The notes beneath the pieces are model-generated. The model ran no database searches. It saw only the letters and a program-made list of their open reading frames with translations, and had not been told where the DNA came from. 61,074 nucleotides of DNA from WLNJ01 sp037131165 (GTDB lineage Bacteria; Actinomycetota; Thermoleophilia; Solirubrobacterales; Solirubrobacteraceae), in NCBI GenBank assembly GCA_037131165.1, contig JBAXRO010000005.1, positions 1-61,074 of the forward strand. The letters run 5' to 3'. Made by a program: the position numbers and the translations under genes. Every line of letters starts with the position of its first letter. The stretch's first letter is position 1. Of the stretch, positions 51,186-59,487 are shown piece after piece.

Positions 51186-52619
51186 TCAGGCCTGCACCGA
51201 GATCAACCGCTCCTCGGTGAACTCCTTCACCGACCAGTGCGGACCCTCCTTGGTGTTGCCGGAGTCCTTGACCCCGCCGTACGGTTGCTGGTCGGTGCGG
51301 AAGGTCGGGACCTCGTTGATCATCACGCCGCCGTAGTCGAGCTCGCGGGCAGCTCGCAGCGTCGTCGCAAGGTCGGAGGTGAAGACGCCGGCCTGAAGGC
51401 CGTAAGCCGAGTCGTTAGCCATCTCGACCGCGTCGTCGAACCCGGCGAACCGGCGGATCACCGTCACCGGGCCGAACAGCTCGCCGACCCAGACCTCGTC
51501 CGTGTCAGAGCCCCCGTCGAGGACGGTCGGCTGCAGGGTCCCGTCGGGATTGACGCCGCCGCCCGTCAAGAGTTTGGCACCGCTCGCCACTGCCGCCTCG
51601 ATCCATCCATGGACGCGCTCGCGCTCGCCCGGGTCGATCAGCGGCCCGACGTCGGTCGCGGGGTCGAGCGGATCCCCCACCTTGAGTGCCTCGACGCCGG
51701 CGACGAGCCGGGCGGTGAACTCCTCGGCGATCGATTCGTGAACGATCACCCGCTGGGTCGAGATGCAGCTCTGGCCCGCGTGGGTGTAGCCGTGGACCGA
51801 TGCCTTGTCGGCTGCCGTCTTCCAGTCGCCGTCGGAGCAGATGATCAGCGGGGCGTTGCTGCCGAGTTCGAGCATCACCCGCTTGCGCGGGGCGCGCGAG
51901 CGGATCTTCCAGCCGACCGGCACCGACCCGGTGAAGGAGATTGCCGCCACGTCGGGGCTGTCGACAAGAGGGTCGCCGGTCTGGGCTCCCGGGCCGGCGA
52001 CGACGTGGAGCCAGTCCGACGGGACTCCCGCCTCGATCAGCAGCTCGACCAGGGCTGCCCCGGAGAGGGGAGTCGCCGACGCGGGCTTGAGCACCACCGG
52101 GCAGCCGGCCGCGATCGCCGGCCCGAGCTTGTGGGCCACGAGGTTGAGCGGGAAGTTGAACGGGCTGATCGCCCCGACGACCCCGAGCGGCACGCGCAGG
52201 ACGAACCCGAGCTTTCCGGCTCCGGCCGGGCCACCCTCCATCGGGACCATCTCCCCCGCGAGGCGGCGAGCTTCGTCGGCGCTGAAGCGAAGGGTGCCCA
52301 CCGCCCTCTCCGCCTCGACTCTCGCCTGCTTGATCGGCTTGCCGGCTTCGAGCGCGAGGGTCTCGGCGAAGGCGTCGACTCGTTCCGAAAGCAGTCGGGC
52401 TGCCTGATCAAGCGCGTCGGCTCGCTGCCACTGCTCGAAGTCACCGCGGTCGAACGCGGCCTTCGCCGACGCCACAGCTCGCTCGACCAGATCCGCGTCG
52501 GCCGCTGCGATCCGGCCGACCGGGGATTGGTCGTAGGGGTTGAGGACCTCGATCCACTCGCCGGTCTCGACGAGATCACCGGCGATCCGCAGCTTCGTGT
52601 CTTGACGATTTCCAGACAA
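51186..52619 (-). CDS. aldehyde dehydrogenase family protein
   Basis: The 477-residue protein has the NAD(P)-binding ISPFNFPLNLVAHKLGPAIA, KPASATPLSG, SFTGSVPVGWKI, the catalytic Glu in MLELGSNAPLI and the catalytic Cys in THAGQSCISTQR (about residue 283). It also has the C-terminal VPTFRTDQQPYGGVKDSGN. It oxidises an aldehyde to the acid; text such as QPYGGVKDSGNTKEG resembles the lactaldehyde/glyceraldehyde-3-phosphate (GapN/Ald) subgroup. The start is a TTG at 52619 preceded by GAGAGGGG. It reads toward the methyltransferase relic. Confidence 0.93.
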   Translation of the reverse strand: MSGNRQDTKLRIAGDLVETGEWIEVLNPYDQSPVGRIAAADADLVERAVASAKAAFDRGDFEQWQRADALDQAARLLSERVDAFAETLALEAGKPIKQARVEAERAVGTLRFSADEARRLAGEMVPMEGGPAGAGKLGFVLRVPLGVVGAISPFNFPLNLVAHKLGPAIAAGCPVVLKPASATPLSGAALVELLIEAGVPSDWLHVVAGPGAQTGDPLVDSPDVAAISFTGSVPVGWKIRSRAPRKRVMLELGSNAPLIICSDGDWKTAADKASVHGYTHAGQSCISTQRVIVHESIAEEFTARLVAGVEALKVGDPLDPATDVGPLIDPGERERVHGWIEAAVASGAKLLTGGGVNPDGTLQPTVLDGGSDTDEVWVGELFGPVTVIRRFAGFDDAVEMANDSAYGLQAGVFTSDLATTLRAARELDYGGVMINEVPTFRTDQQPYGGVKDSGNTKEGPHWSVKEFTEERLISVQA

Positions 52620-52711
52620 CGCGACCCCTCTCGATCAGCTTGCTCCAACGAGGATACGGCTGCGTGGTGAGCGCCGGGAGCAAACCCGTCGCTCACCGCA
52701 GAGCAGGATGC

Positions 52712-53164
52712 TCAGCCGAATACGATCGTCAGGGTCTCGGCGACGCAGGCGGGCTTCTCCGACCCCTCGATCTCGATCGTCGACGTGACCTTCATCAGGA
52801 CACCTCCGTTACGGTCTTCGATCGAGGTCAGCTCGGAGCGGCAGCGCAGCTTGCTCCCGGTCGGCACGGGCGAGAGGAACCGGACCTTGTCGGAGCCGTA
52901 GTTCATCGCGAAGGAGATTCCCTCCATCGTGTACGTCTCGTAAGCGAACTTCGGCAACAGCGAGAGCGTGAAGTAGCCGTGCACGATCGTGCCTCCGAGG
53001 GGCGTCTGGGCGGCCCGCTCGGGATCGACGTGGATCCACTGGTTGTCACCGGTTACCTCGGCGAACTTGTTGACGTCCTCCTGGGTGATCTGGACCCAGT
53101 CACTGGTGCCGAGTTCCTGACCGACGCGGGCGCGCAGATCGTCCAGTCCGTTGATGACGAGCAT
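52712..53164 (-). CDS. MaoC family (R)-hydratase
   Basis: The 150-residue hot-dog-fold protein has the hydratase motif FAEVTGDNQWIHVDPERA (catalytic Asp and His) and the GGTIVHGYFTLSLLPKFAYE segment. It matches single-domain MaoC/enoyl-CoA hydratase 2 proteins that hydrate trans-2-enoyl-CoA in the cytosol. The ATG at 53164 has AAGGAG just upstream. It sits between an ABC1 kinase gene and the aldehyde dehydrogenase gene, all on the minus strand, but gaps of 84-92 nt argue against tight coupling. Confidence 0.92.
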   Translation of the reverse strand: MLVINGLDDLRARVGQELGTSDWVQITQEDVNKFAEVTGDNQWIHVDPERAAQTPLGGTIVHGYFTLSLLPKFAYETYTMEGISFAMNYGSDKVRFLSPVPTGSKLRCRSELTSIEDRNGGVLMKVTSTIEIEGSEKPACVAETLTIVFG

Positions 53165-53248
53165 CGTTTCTCCTTGGGTTGAAGGTAAGCGGGACCGAGC
53201 TTGGTCGGTGCGCGGCAGCCTACCGACGGGGCTAACGGGACGGCAGGC

Positions 53249-54694
53249 TCAGCGGCCGGCCGACGCGCGCCACTCGGCGTCGATGCGACCGAGTTCGGTG
53301 CTCGGTTCACCGCCGGCCCAGAACTCCTGGCCGACAGCGTTCCAGTCGCCTCCGGCACGAAGCTCGCCGAGGACGCTGAAGACGAGGGCCTCCATCCGCC
53401 TGACGAGCAGCGCCTCTGGCGGAAGGGTCATCTGGCGCATCTGGTGGAAGTACGGTGAGCGCGGTGAGCTGCCGACCTCGGCGAGTTCGCGAACGTAATC
53501 CGGCGTGATCCGGCGGAAGCCTGGCTCGAATGCCCACTCGCCAGCGACCCGGACCTGTTCGTAGAGCATCTGCGGGTCGAACTCGTCCGGGTTCGGCAGG
53601 TAGCCGAGCGATGAGAGCTGAGCCTTGACGCCGTCGGCGTCCTCTCCGAGAACGGCCGCGGCAAGCGCGTGCTCGCTGCGAAGAGTCTTTTCGGAGACTT
53701 GGCGCATAAGGCCGAAATCGAGGAAGCAGACCGAGCCGTCCGGCCGACGAAGGTAGTTGCCGGGGTGAGGATCACCCGAGCAGAACCGCTCGCGGTGAAG
53801 GGAGGTCATGAAGAAGCGGAAGACGATCTCGCCGTAGCGGTCACGATCGGATTCCTTGAGCTTGCGGACCTCCTCGAAGCCGGCTCCCTCGACGTACTCG
53901 GAGACGAGCACCCTCCGCGCGGAAAGGTCGCTGTGGACCTTCGGGACCTTGATGAACGGATGGTCGCGGAAGGCGCGTTCGACCCGGCGCTGGTTCTGTG
54001 CCTCGATCTCGTAGTCGAGCTCCTCGCCGATCCGTTCGCGCAGTTCGCCGAGCAAGGCCTTGCCGTCGAGGCCCGGGGCGAGGCGCTTGACGAGCGGCAG
54101 CAACACGTTCATGTTGCGCATGTCGGTCTCAACCGCCTCGGCGACACCGGGGTACTGGATCTTGACCACGACATCGTCGCCGTCATGGGTCGTTGCCCGG
54201 TGGACTTGGCCGATCGAAGCGGCGGCGAATGCGTTCTCGTCGAAGTCGCTGAAGAACTCCGAGAGCTTGCCCCCGAGGTCGCTCTCGACCAGCTTGCGCA
54301 TCTTCGGGAACGCGATCGGAGGTGCCGAGTCGCGCAGGGCAGCGAGCTTCGCCTTGAAGTTCTCGCGCTCTCCCTCGGGGATCGCGTCGAAATCGACGGT
54401 CGAGAGGACCTGGCCGATCTTCATCGCAGCACCGCGCATGTGGCCGAGCTGCTCGACGAGCTCGTCGGCGAGCTTCAGCGCCCGCTCCTCCATCCGTCGC
54501 TCCGAGGCTTCCTCGTCGCGGGTCAGGTTGGCGGCCCGGGTACCTGCCCAACGCAACGACTGGCCGCCGACCAGCTTGCCGAAGCGAGCGGTGCGGGCTA
54601 TCCGGCCGGACGGGACGTTGCCGACCGCTGGGGCTGCTTCCTTGGCCTCGGGCATCTCTTCGTCGTTACGGCGCTCGCCGTCATCAGGGACCAC
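53249..54694 (-). CDS. ABC1/UbiB/AarF family atypical kinase
   Basis: The 481-residue protein has the ABC1 family markers KIGQVLSTVDFDAIPE (the KxGQ motif), AAASIGQVHRATTHDGDDVV, VKIQYPGVAEAVETDM, YVEGAGFEEV and the metal-binding GDPHPGNYLRRPDG plus FLDFGLMRQV. These proteins are protein-kinase-like ATPases involved in isoprenoid-quinone lipid metabolism. The start is taken as the GTG at 54694, which follows TAACCT by 6 nt; a Met 13 codons later is an alternative. It is divergent from the exonuclease gene across 129 bp. Confidence 0.93.
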   Translation of the reverse strand: MVPDDGERRNDEEMPEAKEAAPAVGNVPSGRIARTARFGKLVGGQSLRWAGTRAANLTRDEEASERRMEERALKLADELVEQLGHMRGAAMKIGQVLSTVDFDAIPEGERENFKAKLAALRDSAPPIAFPKMRKLVESDLGGKLSEFFSDFDENAFAAASIGQVHRATTHDGDDVVVKIQYPGVAEAVETDMRNMNVLLPLVKRLAPGLDGKALLGELRERIGEELDYEIEAQNQRRVERAFRDHPFIKVPKVHSDLSARRVLVSEYVEGAGFEEVRKLKESDRDRYGEIVFRFFMTSLHRERFCSGDPHPGNYLRRPDGSVCFLDFGLMRQVSEKTLRSEHALAAAVLGEDADGVKAQLSSLGYLPNPDEFDPQMLYEQVRVAGEWAFEPGFRRITPDYVRELAEVGSSPRSPYFHQMRQMTLPPEALLVRRMEALVFSVLGELRAGGDWNAVGQEFWAGGEPSTELGRIDAEWRASAGR

Positions 54695-54700
54695 GAACTC

Positions 54701-54706
54701 AGGTTA
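54701..54706 (-). promoter_or_regulatory. -10-like hexamer TAACCT, 6 nt before the ABC1 kinase start
   Basis: On the minus strand TAACCT is followed by GAGTTC and the GTG start, with no ribosome binding site. Confidence 0.42.
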
Positions 54707-54809
54707 GGCCTACCGAGCCGAACAGGTCGGACCGCACGCCGCGACGCCCGCCCCAGCCCAGGCCCACGGGCCTGCTGCTGCCTGGTCGGCCAACGGCGAC
54801 CTCGTCTCC

Positions 54810-54815
54810 TAGTCT
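54810..54815 (+). promoter_or_regulatory. -10-like hexamer TAGTCT, 8 nt before the exonuclease start
   Basis: TAGTCT is followed by CCATCCGA and the ATG, again without a ribosome binding site. Confidence 0.42.
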
Positions 54816-54823
54816 CCATCCGA

Positions 54824-55690
54824 ATGCCCGGCCCCCTGCTCGTCTGCGACCTCCCGCTGCTCATGTATCGCTCGTTCTTCGCTCTCCCGAAGTCGATCAA
54901 GGGCGCCGACGGGCAACCGGTTAACGCCCTGCTCGGGACGGCCAACGCCGTGCTGGCCGAAATCGAGAGCCATCGCCCACGGGCCGTTGTCCTTTGCGAC
55001 GGAGCCGAGGGAGCCGCCTACCGGATCGAGGCCTTCCCCGGCTACCACGCCGACCGGGAACCGATGCCTGAGGCCCTTGCGCACCAGTTCGCACTCGGCC
55101 CGGGCCTCTGGGACGGGCTCGGCTGGCTCACGCTCGATGCCGGCGACCTCGAAGCCGACGACCTGCTCGCGACCCTGGCGAGGCGGGAGGCCGTCGACGG
55201 CGGAAGGGCGCTGATCCTCACCGGTGATCGCGACCTGCTGCAGTGCGCCTCCGACGCGGTGGCCGTGCTGCTGACGAAGCCCGGGGCGAAGGGCGCCGTG
55301 CCGCACGGCCCGAATGAGGTGGAAGCGCTGCTCGGAGTCGAGCCCGAGCGAGTGCCGGACCTGATCGCCCTGCGCGGGGACCCGAGTGACGGCATACCGG
55401 GAGCCCCCGGCATCGGGGCCAAGACCGCGGCGGACCTGCTCGCCAGACACGGCGACCTCGAGGCGGTGCTCGCGGCGGCCGATGGCGAGCGGCAAAGGGT
55501 GGCCGCGTCCCTCGTCGAGAACGCCGACCTCCTGCGGACCTTCAAGGACGTGGCGACGGTGCGGGATCTCGAAGCCCCGCCGGTCCCGGACCGCGAAACG
55601 GATCGGGCCGCAGGAGCCGCGGCCGCGGCGAACCTCGGAATGAAGCGGCTGGCCGAGCGGCTCACGGCCGATGACCGACCGACCGGATAG
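54824..55690 (+). CDS. 5'-3' exonuclease of the PolA N-domain/ExoIX type
   Basis: The 288-residue protein matches the flap/5' nuclease superfamily: LLVCDLPLLMYRSFFALPKS, LCDGAEGAAYRIEAFPGYHA, LDAGDLEADDLLATLARREA, LTGDRDLLQCAS, and the helix-hairpin-helix GDPSDGIPGAPGIGAKTAAD. It removes 5' flaps or RNA primers. The frame is open far upstream inside the ABC1 kinase gene, but the ATG at 54824 gives the family N-terminus. A second, decayed copy lies at 57024-57633, just before ychF. Confidence 0.93.
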   Translation: MPGPLLVCDLPLLMYRSFFALPKSIKGADGQPVNALLGTANAVLAEIESHRPRAVVLCDGAEGAAYRIEAFPGYHADREPMPEALAHQFALGPGLWDGLGWLTLDAGDLEADDLLATLARREAVDGGRALILTGDRDLLQCASDAVAVLLTKPGAKGAVPHGPNEVEALLGVEPERVPDLIALRGDPSDGIPGAPGIGAKTAADLLARHGDLEAVLAAADGERQRVAASLVENADLLRTFKDVATVRDLEAPPVPDRETDRAAGAAAAANLGMKRLAERLTADDRPTG

Positions 55691-55748
55691 ATGGATCGGC
55701 CCCCGTCATCGAGCCGCGAGGCAGACAGCACCGCCTGATCCGGACAGA

Positions 55749-56081
55749 CGGTCAGGGAGTGAAACGGACGCTGATCACGTCGCCGTCCTGCATCACGTAA
55801 TCACGCCCTTCGATCCTGAGCTGGCCCTGGTCACGGGCGGGGGCGTAACCGCCGGCTGCGAGCAACTCGTCGCAACCGATCACCTCGGCTCGGACAAAGC
55901 CCTGCTGGATGTCGCTGTGGATCTGCCCGGCAGCGTGCCATGCGCTGAGACCGCGCTTGAGGTGCCACGAGTGAGCGGGCTTGGCCTCACCCGCTGTGAA
56001 GAACGCAAGCAGGTCGAGCAGGCCGAAGGCACCGCGAAGGACCCGGCCGAGACCTGACTCGCCCGCCTCGAGCGCCTCGCG
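55749..56081. repeat. exact 333-bp direct repeat, left copy
   Basis: Every base of 55749-56081 matches 57640-57972 by eye, offset 1891 bp. The flanks differ immediately on both sides (A versus T on the left, A versus C on the right). The repeat is the last 110 codons of ychF plus 3 bases beyond its stop. Confidence 0.97.
55752..56081 (-). pseudogene. tail-only copy of ychF
   Basis: This is the C-terminal 109 codons and stop of ychF, in the same direction and identical in sequence to the intact copy, ending abruptly at 56081 with no upstream start. It lies directly after the exonuclease gene, where the intact ychF would be expected if no insertion had happened. It cannot make a YchF protein. 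Just beyond the break, ATCGCCGGA (56082-56090) also occurs inside intact ychF near 58265, which could mark a deletion or a microhomology join. Confidence 0.93.
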
Positions 56082-56175
56082 ATCGCCGGACCGTGCCCAT
56101 GAGGACCGTCCGGCTTGCGGACGCTGAGTAACCCGGCGCTCACCTGACCGCTAGAGCCCGGTCGAGTTCCGCGCA

Positions 56176-56799
56176 TCAGCCCTTAGCGCTATCGGTACGA
56201 GAGCGGACCTGCTCCCACCAAATCTTGTGATCTCCATAGTGATGAGTCGGAACTCCCCAAACCTTCATGCCCGGGGGAACATCCCGAATGACAACGGCAT
56301 TGGCCCCGATCTGAGCTCCGTCCCCCACGCTTATGGGTCCCAAGACCTTGGCGCCAGCGCCAATACGGACATTATCGCCGATCGAGATTGGCGGTCCGTC
56401 CGCGGACCAGCCGACCGTCACATCCTGATTGACCCAGCAATTCTCGCCCATCCGAAGTGGTGTGATGTACGTCGATGTTCCGTGCTGGACAAAAAGGCCG
56501 GGTCCCAAGTCCGGGCAAGTGATGCTGAGAGTCCTTTCGTGGCCCACGAGAGCTTGGATGACGCGAGACAACAGGAACCCAATTCTTCTGCCCTTGCTCA
56601 TCCTGTAGAGAAACAGCGTCCGGAATTCGGCGCGGCGATACACGCTGGATTTGCTGCACCCTTCCATGGCGCCCATCCAGACGCGGAGGTCAGCGTCGAT
56701 GGCCGTACGTGTCCCGGCTAGCGAAGCACAACTCTGGTTGAGAATCCGGACGACGAGCCAGAAAGGTCGAGCTAGAGCATCCACGTAACCATGATACAT
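56176..56799 (-). CDS. hexapeptide-repeat (LbH) O-acetyltransferase
   Basis: The 207-residue protein has an N-terminal helical part (FRTLFLYRMSKGRRIGFLLS) like serine acetyltransferase-related colanic/capsular acetyltransferases. A left-handed beta-helix follows: ENCWVNQDVTVGWSADGPPI, IGDNVRIGAGAKVLGPISVG, GAQIGANAVVIRDVPPGMKV and WGVPTH. It would acetylate a sugar of the surface glycan using acetyl-CoA. Base composition is less G+C-rich than in exo and ychF on either side. It is cargo between the ychF tail copy and the exonuclease relic. The ATG at 56799 is used. Confidence 0.88.
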   Translation of the reverse strand: MYHGYVDALARPFWLVVRILNQSCASLAGTRTAIDADLRVWMGAMEGCSKSSVYRRAEFRTLFLYRMSKGRRIGFLLSRVIQALVGHERTLSITCPDLGPGLFVQHGTSTYITPLRMGENCWVNQDVTVGWSADGPPISIGDNVRIGAGAKVLGPISVGDGAQIGANAVVIRDVPPGMKVWGVPTHHYGDHKIWWEQVRSRTDSAKG

Positions 56800-57023
56800 G
56801 CGCCTTCAGACTCCGATCCCAGCGGTCACCGCGCCTCCAAGAGGATCTCGCATCCTGGTAGCGCCTTGCATTACGACCAAGGCCAACATGTGTCACTCCC
56901 CAAACTCAGGGCGCCCACCCAGCAAAACGGCGAGGAGGTGTCCCTCCGTGAATCCTGCCCCCGACCACCTGAGGGCGGCAACATCAGGGCGACCGCGTCC
57001 AACGACGCCTCAACCCACCCGGG

Positions 57024-57633
57024 ATGAGGCTGGCTCGGTACTCGTCTGTGACCTCCGGCTCCTGACGTACCGGCAGTTCTTCGCTCTGCCGAAATCGATC
57101 GAGGAGCCGACGGTCAGCCAATCAACGCCTCGCTCGGACCGATCAACGCAGCCCTTGCCGAGGCCGAGGCGCACGGCCTGAGAGCCGGCTTCCTCTGCGA
57201 GGGCGCGGAGAGAGTGGCCTACCGCCTTGAGGCCTTCCCGGGTCAGCAGGCCGGGCGGACAGCTATGCCGGAGTCCCTCGCAGGTCAATTCGCTCTCGGG
57301 CCGAATCCATGGGGGGCACGCGGTTGGCGGTTGCTTGACGCCGGCGACCTCGAGGCAGACGACCTGCTCGCGACGCTGGCTCGACAGAACGCGACAACCG
57401 GTGGGGAACCCCGGATCCCCGTAGGCGACGGGCTCCTGCTCCGATGCACCCAAGAGTGCACCATGATTCCCCATGCCAATCCGGGGTACAAGGAAGCTCG
57501 GCCTCGCGAACCGAGTGAAGTCGAAGCCTTGATCGGAATGGATCTGGGGAGGTTGGTGGAACCTAACCTCACTTCCGGGAAACCCGAGCGAGAGGGTCCC
57601 CAGCGCGAGTACCGCCGACTAGCTCGGGATTAA
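57024..57633 (+). pseudogene. decayed second copy of the 5'-3' exonuclease
   Basis: From the ATG at 57024, after a diverged start, it reads LVCDLRLLTYRQFFALPKSI. A frameshift near 57110 then gives GQPINASLGPINAALAEAEA, FLCEGAERVAYRLEAFPGQQ and LLDAGDLEADDLLATLARQN. The match to the intact protein (VCDLPLLMYRSFFALPKS, LCDGAEGAAYRIEAFPG, LDAGDLEADDLLATLAR) is clear. The catalytic GDRDLLQ is GDGLLLR and the helix-hairpin-helix region is missing; the frame ends at 57633. The copy is much more diverged than the adjacent 333-bp repeat, so the two duplications have different ages or sources. Confidence 0.93.
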
Positions 57634-57639
57634 CCGGCT

Positions 57640-57972
57640 CGGTCAGGGAGTGAAACGGACGCTGATCACGTCGCCGTCCTGCATCACGTAATCACGCCCT
57701 TCGATCCTGAGCTGGCCCTGGTCACGGGCGGGGGCGTAACCGCCGGCTGCGAGCAACTCGTCGCAACCGATCACCTCGGCTCGGACAAAGCCCTGCTGGA
57801 TGTCGCTGTGGATCTGCCCGGCAGCGTGCCATGCGCTGAGACCGCGCTTGAGGTGCCACGAGTGAGCGGGCTTGGCCTCACCCGCTGTGAAGAACGCAAG
57901 CAGGTCGAGCAGGCCGAAGGCACCGCGAAGGACCCGGCCGAGACCTGACTCGCCCGCCTCGAGCGCCTCGCG
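57640..57972. repeat. exact 333-bp direct repeat, right copy (within intact ychF)
   Basis: This copy forms the 3' end of the intact ychF gene. It is identical to 55749-56081. The repeat starts 6 nt after the stop of the exonuclease relic. Confidence 0.97.
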
Positions 57973-58728
57973 CATCTCGGCGGCTTCCTCCTCGTCCATC
58001 GCGCCGAGTTCGGCCTCCAGCCTCACGCAGAGGGCGACTGCGCCGGCTCCCTGCTCGGCCGCATGGGCCTCGATCGCTGCCGGGACGCCCTCCTCCCCTT
58101 CGCCGAGGTTGGCAACGATCAGCACCGGTTTGGCGGAGAGCGGCGAGAGGTCCCGCAGGGCGTTGGGGGCGTCCTCCGGCGGCGGCACGGTGCGGGCTGC
58201 CTTGCCGTCGTTGAGCGCCTCGATCACCTGCTCGAGCCAAGCCTGCTCGGCGACCGCTTCGCGATCGCCGGATCGCGCTTGGCGGACGACTCGCTCGAGT
58301 CTGCGCTGGGCCTGCTCTAGGTCTGCGAGCAGGAGCTCGGTCTCGATCGTCTCGAGGTCCCTGATCGGGTCGACATCGCCTTCAGGGTGGATTACCCCCT
58401 CATCGGTATGGGCGCGGACGACGTGGAGGATCGCGTCGGTCTCGCGGATGTTCGCGAGGAACTTGTTGCCGAGGCCCTCGCCCTTGTGGGCGCCGGCGAC
58501 GAGTCCCGCGATGTCGTGGACCTCAAGCGTGTCGAGGACGACCTCGCTCGCACCAACGCACTCGGCCACCCGGTTGAGCCGCTCGTCGGGCACCGGCACG
58601 ACGGCGACGTTCGGCTCGATCGTCGTGAACGGGTAGTTCGCAGCCTCCGCTGCGACCCGGGTCATCGCAGTGAAGAGCGAAGACTTGCCGGCGTTGGGCA
58701 AGCCGACGATTCCGACCTTCATCGGCAT
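57643..58728 (-). CDS. ychF: YchF/OLA1-type ATPase of the TRAFAC GTPase class
   Basis: The 361-residue protein starts KVGIVGLPNAGKSSLFTAMT with the P-loop GLPNAGKSS. It has NYPFTTIEPNVAVVPVPDER and DIAGLVAGAHKGEGLGNKF, the NLGE motif in place of NKxD (which lets YchF bind ATP), and a C-terminal TGS-like domain with GYAPARDQGQLRIEGRDYVM. YchF associates with ribosomes and affects stress responses. The ATG at 58728 is used; a Met two codons later is equally possible. Its last 110 codons are duplicated 1.9 kb away. Normally it would be convergent with the exonuclease gene. Confidence 0.96.
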   Translation of the reverse strand: MPMKVGIVGLPNAGKSSLFTAMTRVAAEAANYPFTTIEPNVAVVPVPDERLNRVAECVGASEVVLDTLEVHDIAGLVAGAHKGEGLGNKFLANIRETDAILHVVRAHTDEGVIHPEGDVDPIRDLETIETELLLADLEQAQRRLERVVRQARSGDREAVAEQAWLEQVIEALNDGKAARTVPPPEDAPNALRDLSPLSAKPVLIVANLGEGEEGVPAAIEAHAAEQGAGAVALCVRLEAELGAMDEEEAAEMREALEAGESGLGRVLRGAFGLLDLLAFFTAGEAKPAHSWHLKRGLSAWHAAGQIHSDIQQGFVRAEVIGCDELLAAGGYAPARDQGQLRIEGRDYVMQDGDVISVRFTP

Positions 58729-58789
58729 CGCGAATTCCCTCGGTCAGCGTTTGCGGTCAACGGACCGGAGGATGCGGGCCCGGGAGGGA

Positions 58790-59002
58790 TCAGCTGCCGA
58801 AGCCGACGCGCGACTCGTCGCTGTCGGTCTGGAGGTAGACGACCTTGGCGAGGTCGATCCGGACCTCGCTGCCCTCGCACTCGACCTCATGCCAACCCTC
58901 GTTGCCGAGGGCCTTGCGCAGCGACTTCTCGGCATCGGCCTCGACTCTGAGCGAGAGCACCTGGCCACCTTCGAAGCCGATCGAGATCCTCCTGGCAGCC
59001 AT
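58790..59002 (-). CDS. DUF3107 family protein
   Basis: The 70-residue protein (RISIGFEGGQVLSLRVEADA, VRIDLAKVVYLQTDSDESRV) resembles the small actinobacterial DUF3107 family, which ends in the same strand-rich VxxxKIxYxE block. The function is unknown. The ATG at 59002 follows the epimerase-like stop by one base, so the two are translationally linked. Confidence 0.75.
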   Translation of the reverse strand: MAARRISIGFEGGQVLSLRVEADAEKSLRKALGNEGWHEVECEGSEVRIDLAKVVYLQTDSDESRVGFGS

Positions 59003-59003
59003 C

Positions 59004-59414
59004 TCAGTGACCCTCCGCCGGGGTGACCAGCTCAGTCAGGACCGAACCGGTCGAAGCGGGATGCAGGAACCCGACGGAGCTGCCGCGGATCCCGATCCGG
59101 GGCGTCTCGTCGATCAGGCGGAAGCCGGCCTCCTTGAGGCGGGTCAGCTCGGCTGCGACATCGTCGACCCGGTAGGCGACGTGGTGGATCCCGGCGCCCT
59201 TCTTCTCGAGGAACTTCCCGACCGGGGTATCGGGGCCGAGCGGGGCGAGGAGTTCGACGTGGCTCTCGCCGACGTCGAGCAGGACGGCCTCGACCCCTTG
59301 TTCCTCGACGACTTCGCGGTGCACGATCGGCATCCCGTAGGTCGATTCGTAAAGGGCAATCGCCGAGTCGAGGTCCTCGACTGCGATTCCGATGTGGTCG
59401 ATGGCTCCGAACAC
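59004..59414 (-). CDS. VOC superfamily protein, methylmalonyl-CoA epimerase-like
   Basis: The 136-residue protein has the VOC fold: FGAIDHIGIAVEDLDSAIAL with the first metal His, ESHVELLAPLGPDTPVGKFL, KKGAGIHHVAYRVDDVAAEL with the second, and SVGFLHPASTGSVLTELVTP with the Glu. The order and length match methylmalonyl-CoA epimerase, which interconverts (S)- and (R)-methylmalonyl-CoA in propionate metabolism. The GTG at 59414 is chosen over a longer frame because it gives the family N-terminus and has TATCGT 7 nt upstream. It is coupled to the DUF3107 gene. Confidence 0.88.
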   Translation of the reverse strand: MFGAIDHIGIAVEDLDSAIALYESTYGMPIVHREVVEEQGVEAVLLDVGESHVELLAPLGPDTPVGKFLEKKGAGIHHVAYRVDDVAAELTRLKEAGFRLIDETPRIGIRGSSVGFLHPASTGSVLTELVTPAEGH

Positions 59415-59421
59415 GCCCCAA

Positions 59422-59427
59422 ACGATA
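59422..59427 (-). promoter_or_regulatory. -10-like hexamer TATCGT, 7 nt before the epimerase-like start
   Basis: On the minus strand TATCGT is followed by TTGGGGC and the GTG start. Confidence 0.42.
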
Positions 59428-59487
59428 CCCGTGCACGGATGTGATCGGCTCCCCGCCCGGTTGGGTGGCCGGCCGGCGCGCTCGACC

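Noticed and set aside
55690..57640. Transposon or IS-mediated insertion at the exonuclease-ychF site
   Set aside because: No transposase frame, terminal inverted repeat or short target duplication is present. The 333-bp repeat is coding DNA of ychF, not an IS end.
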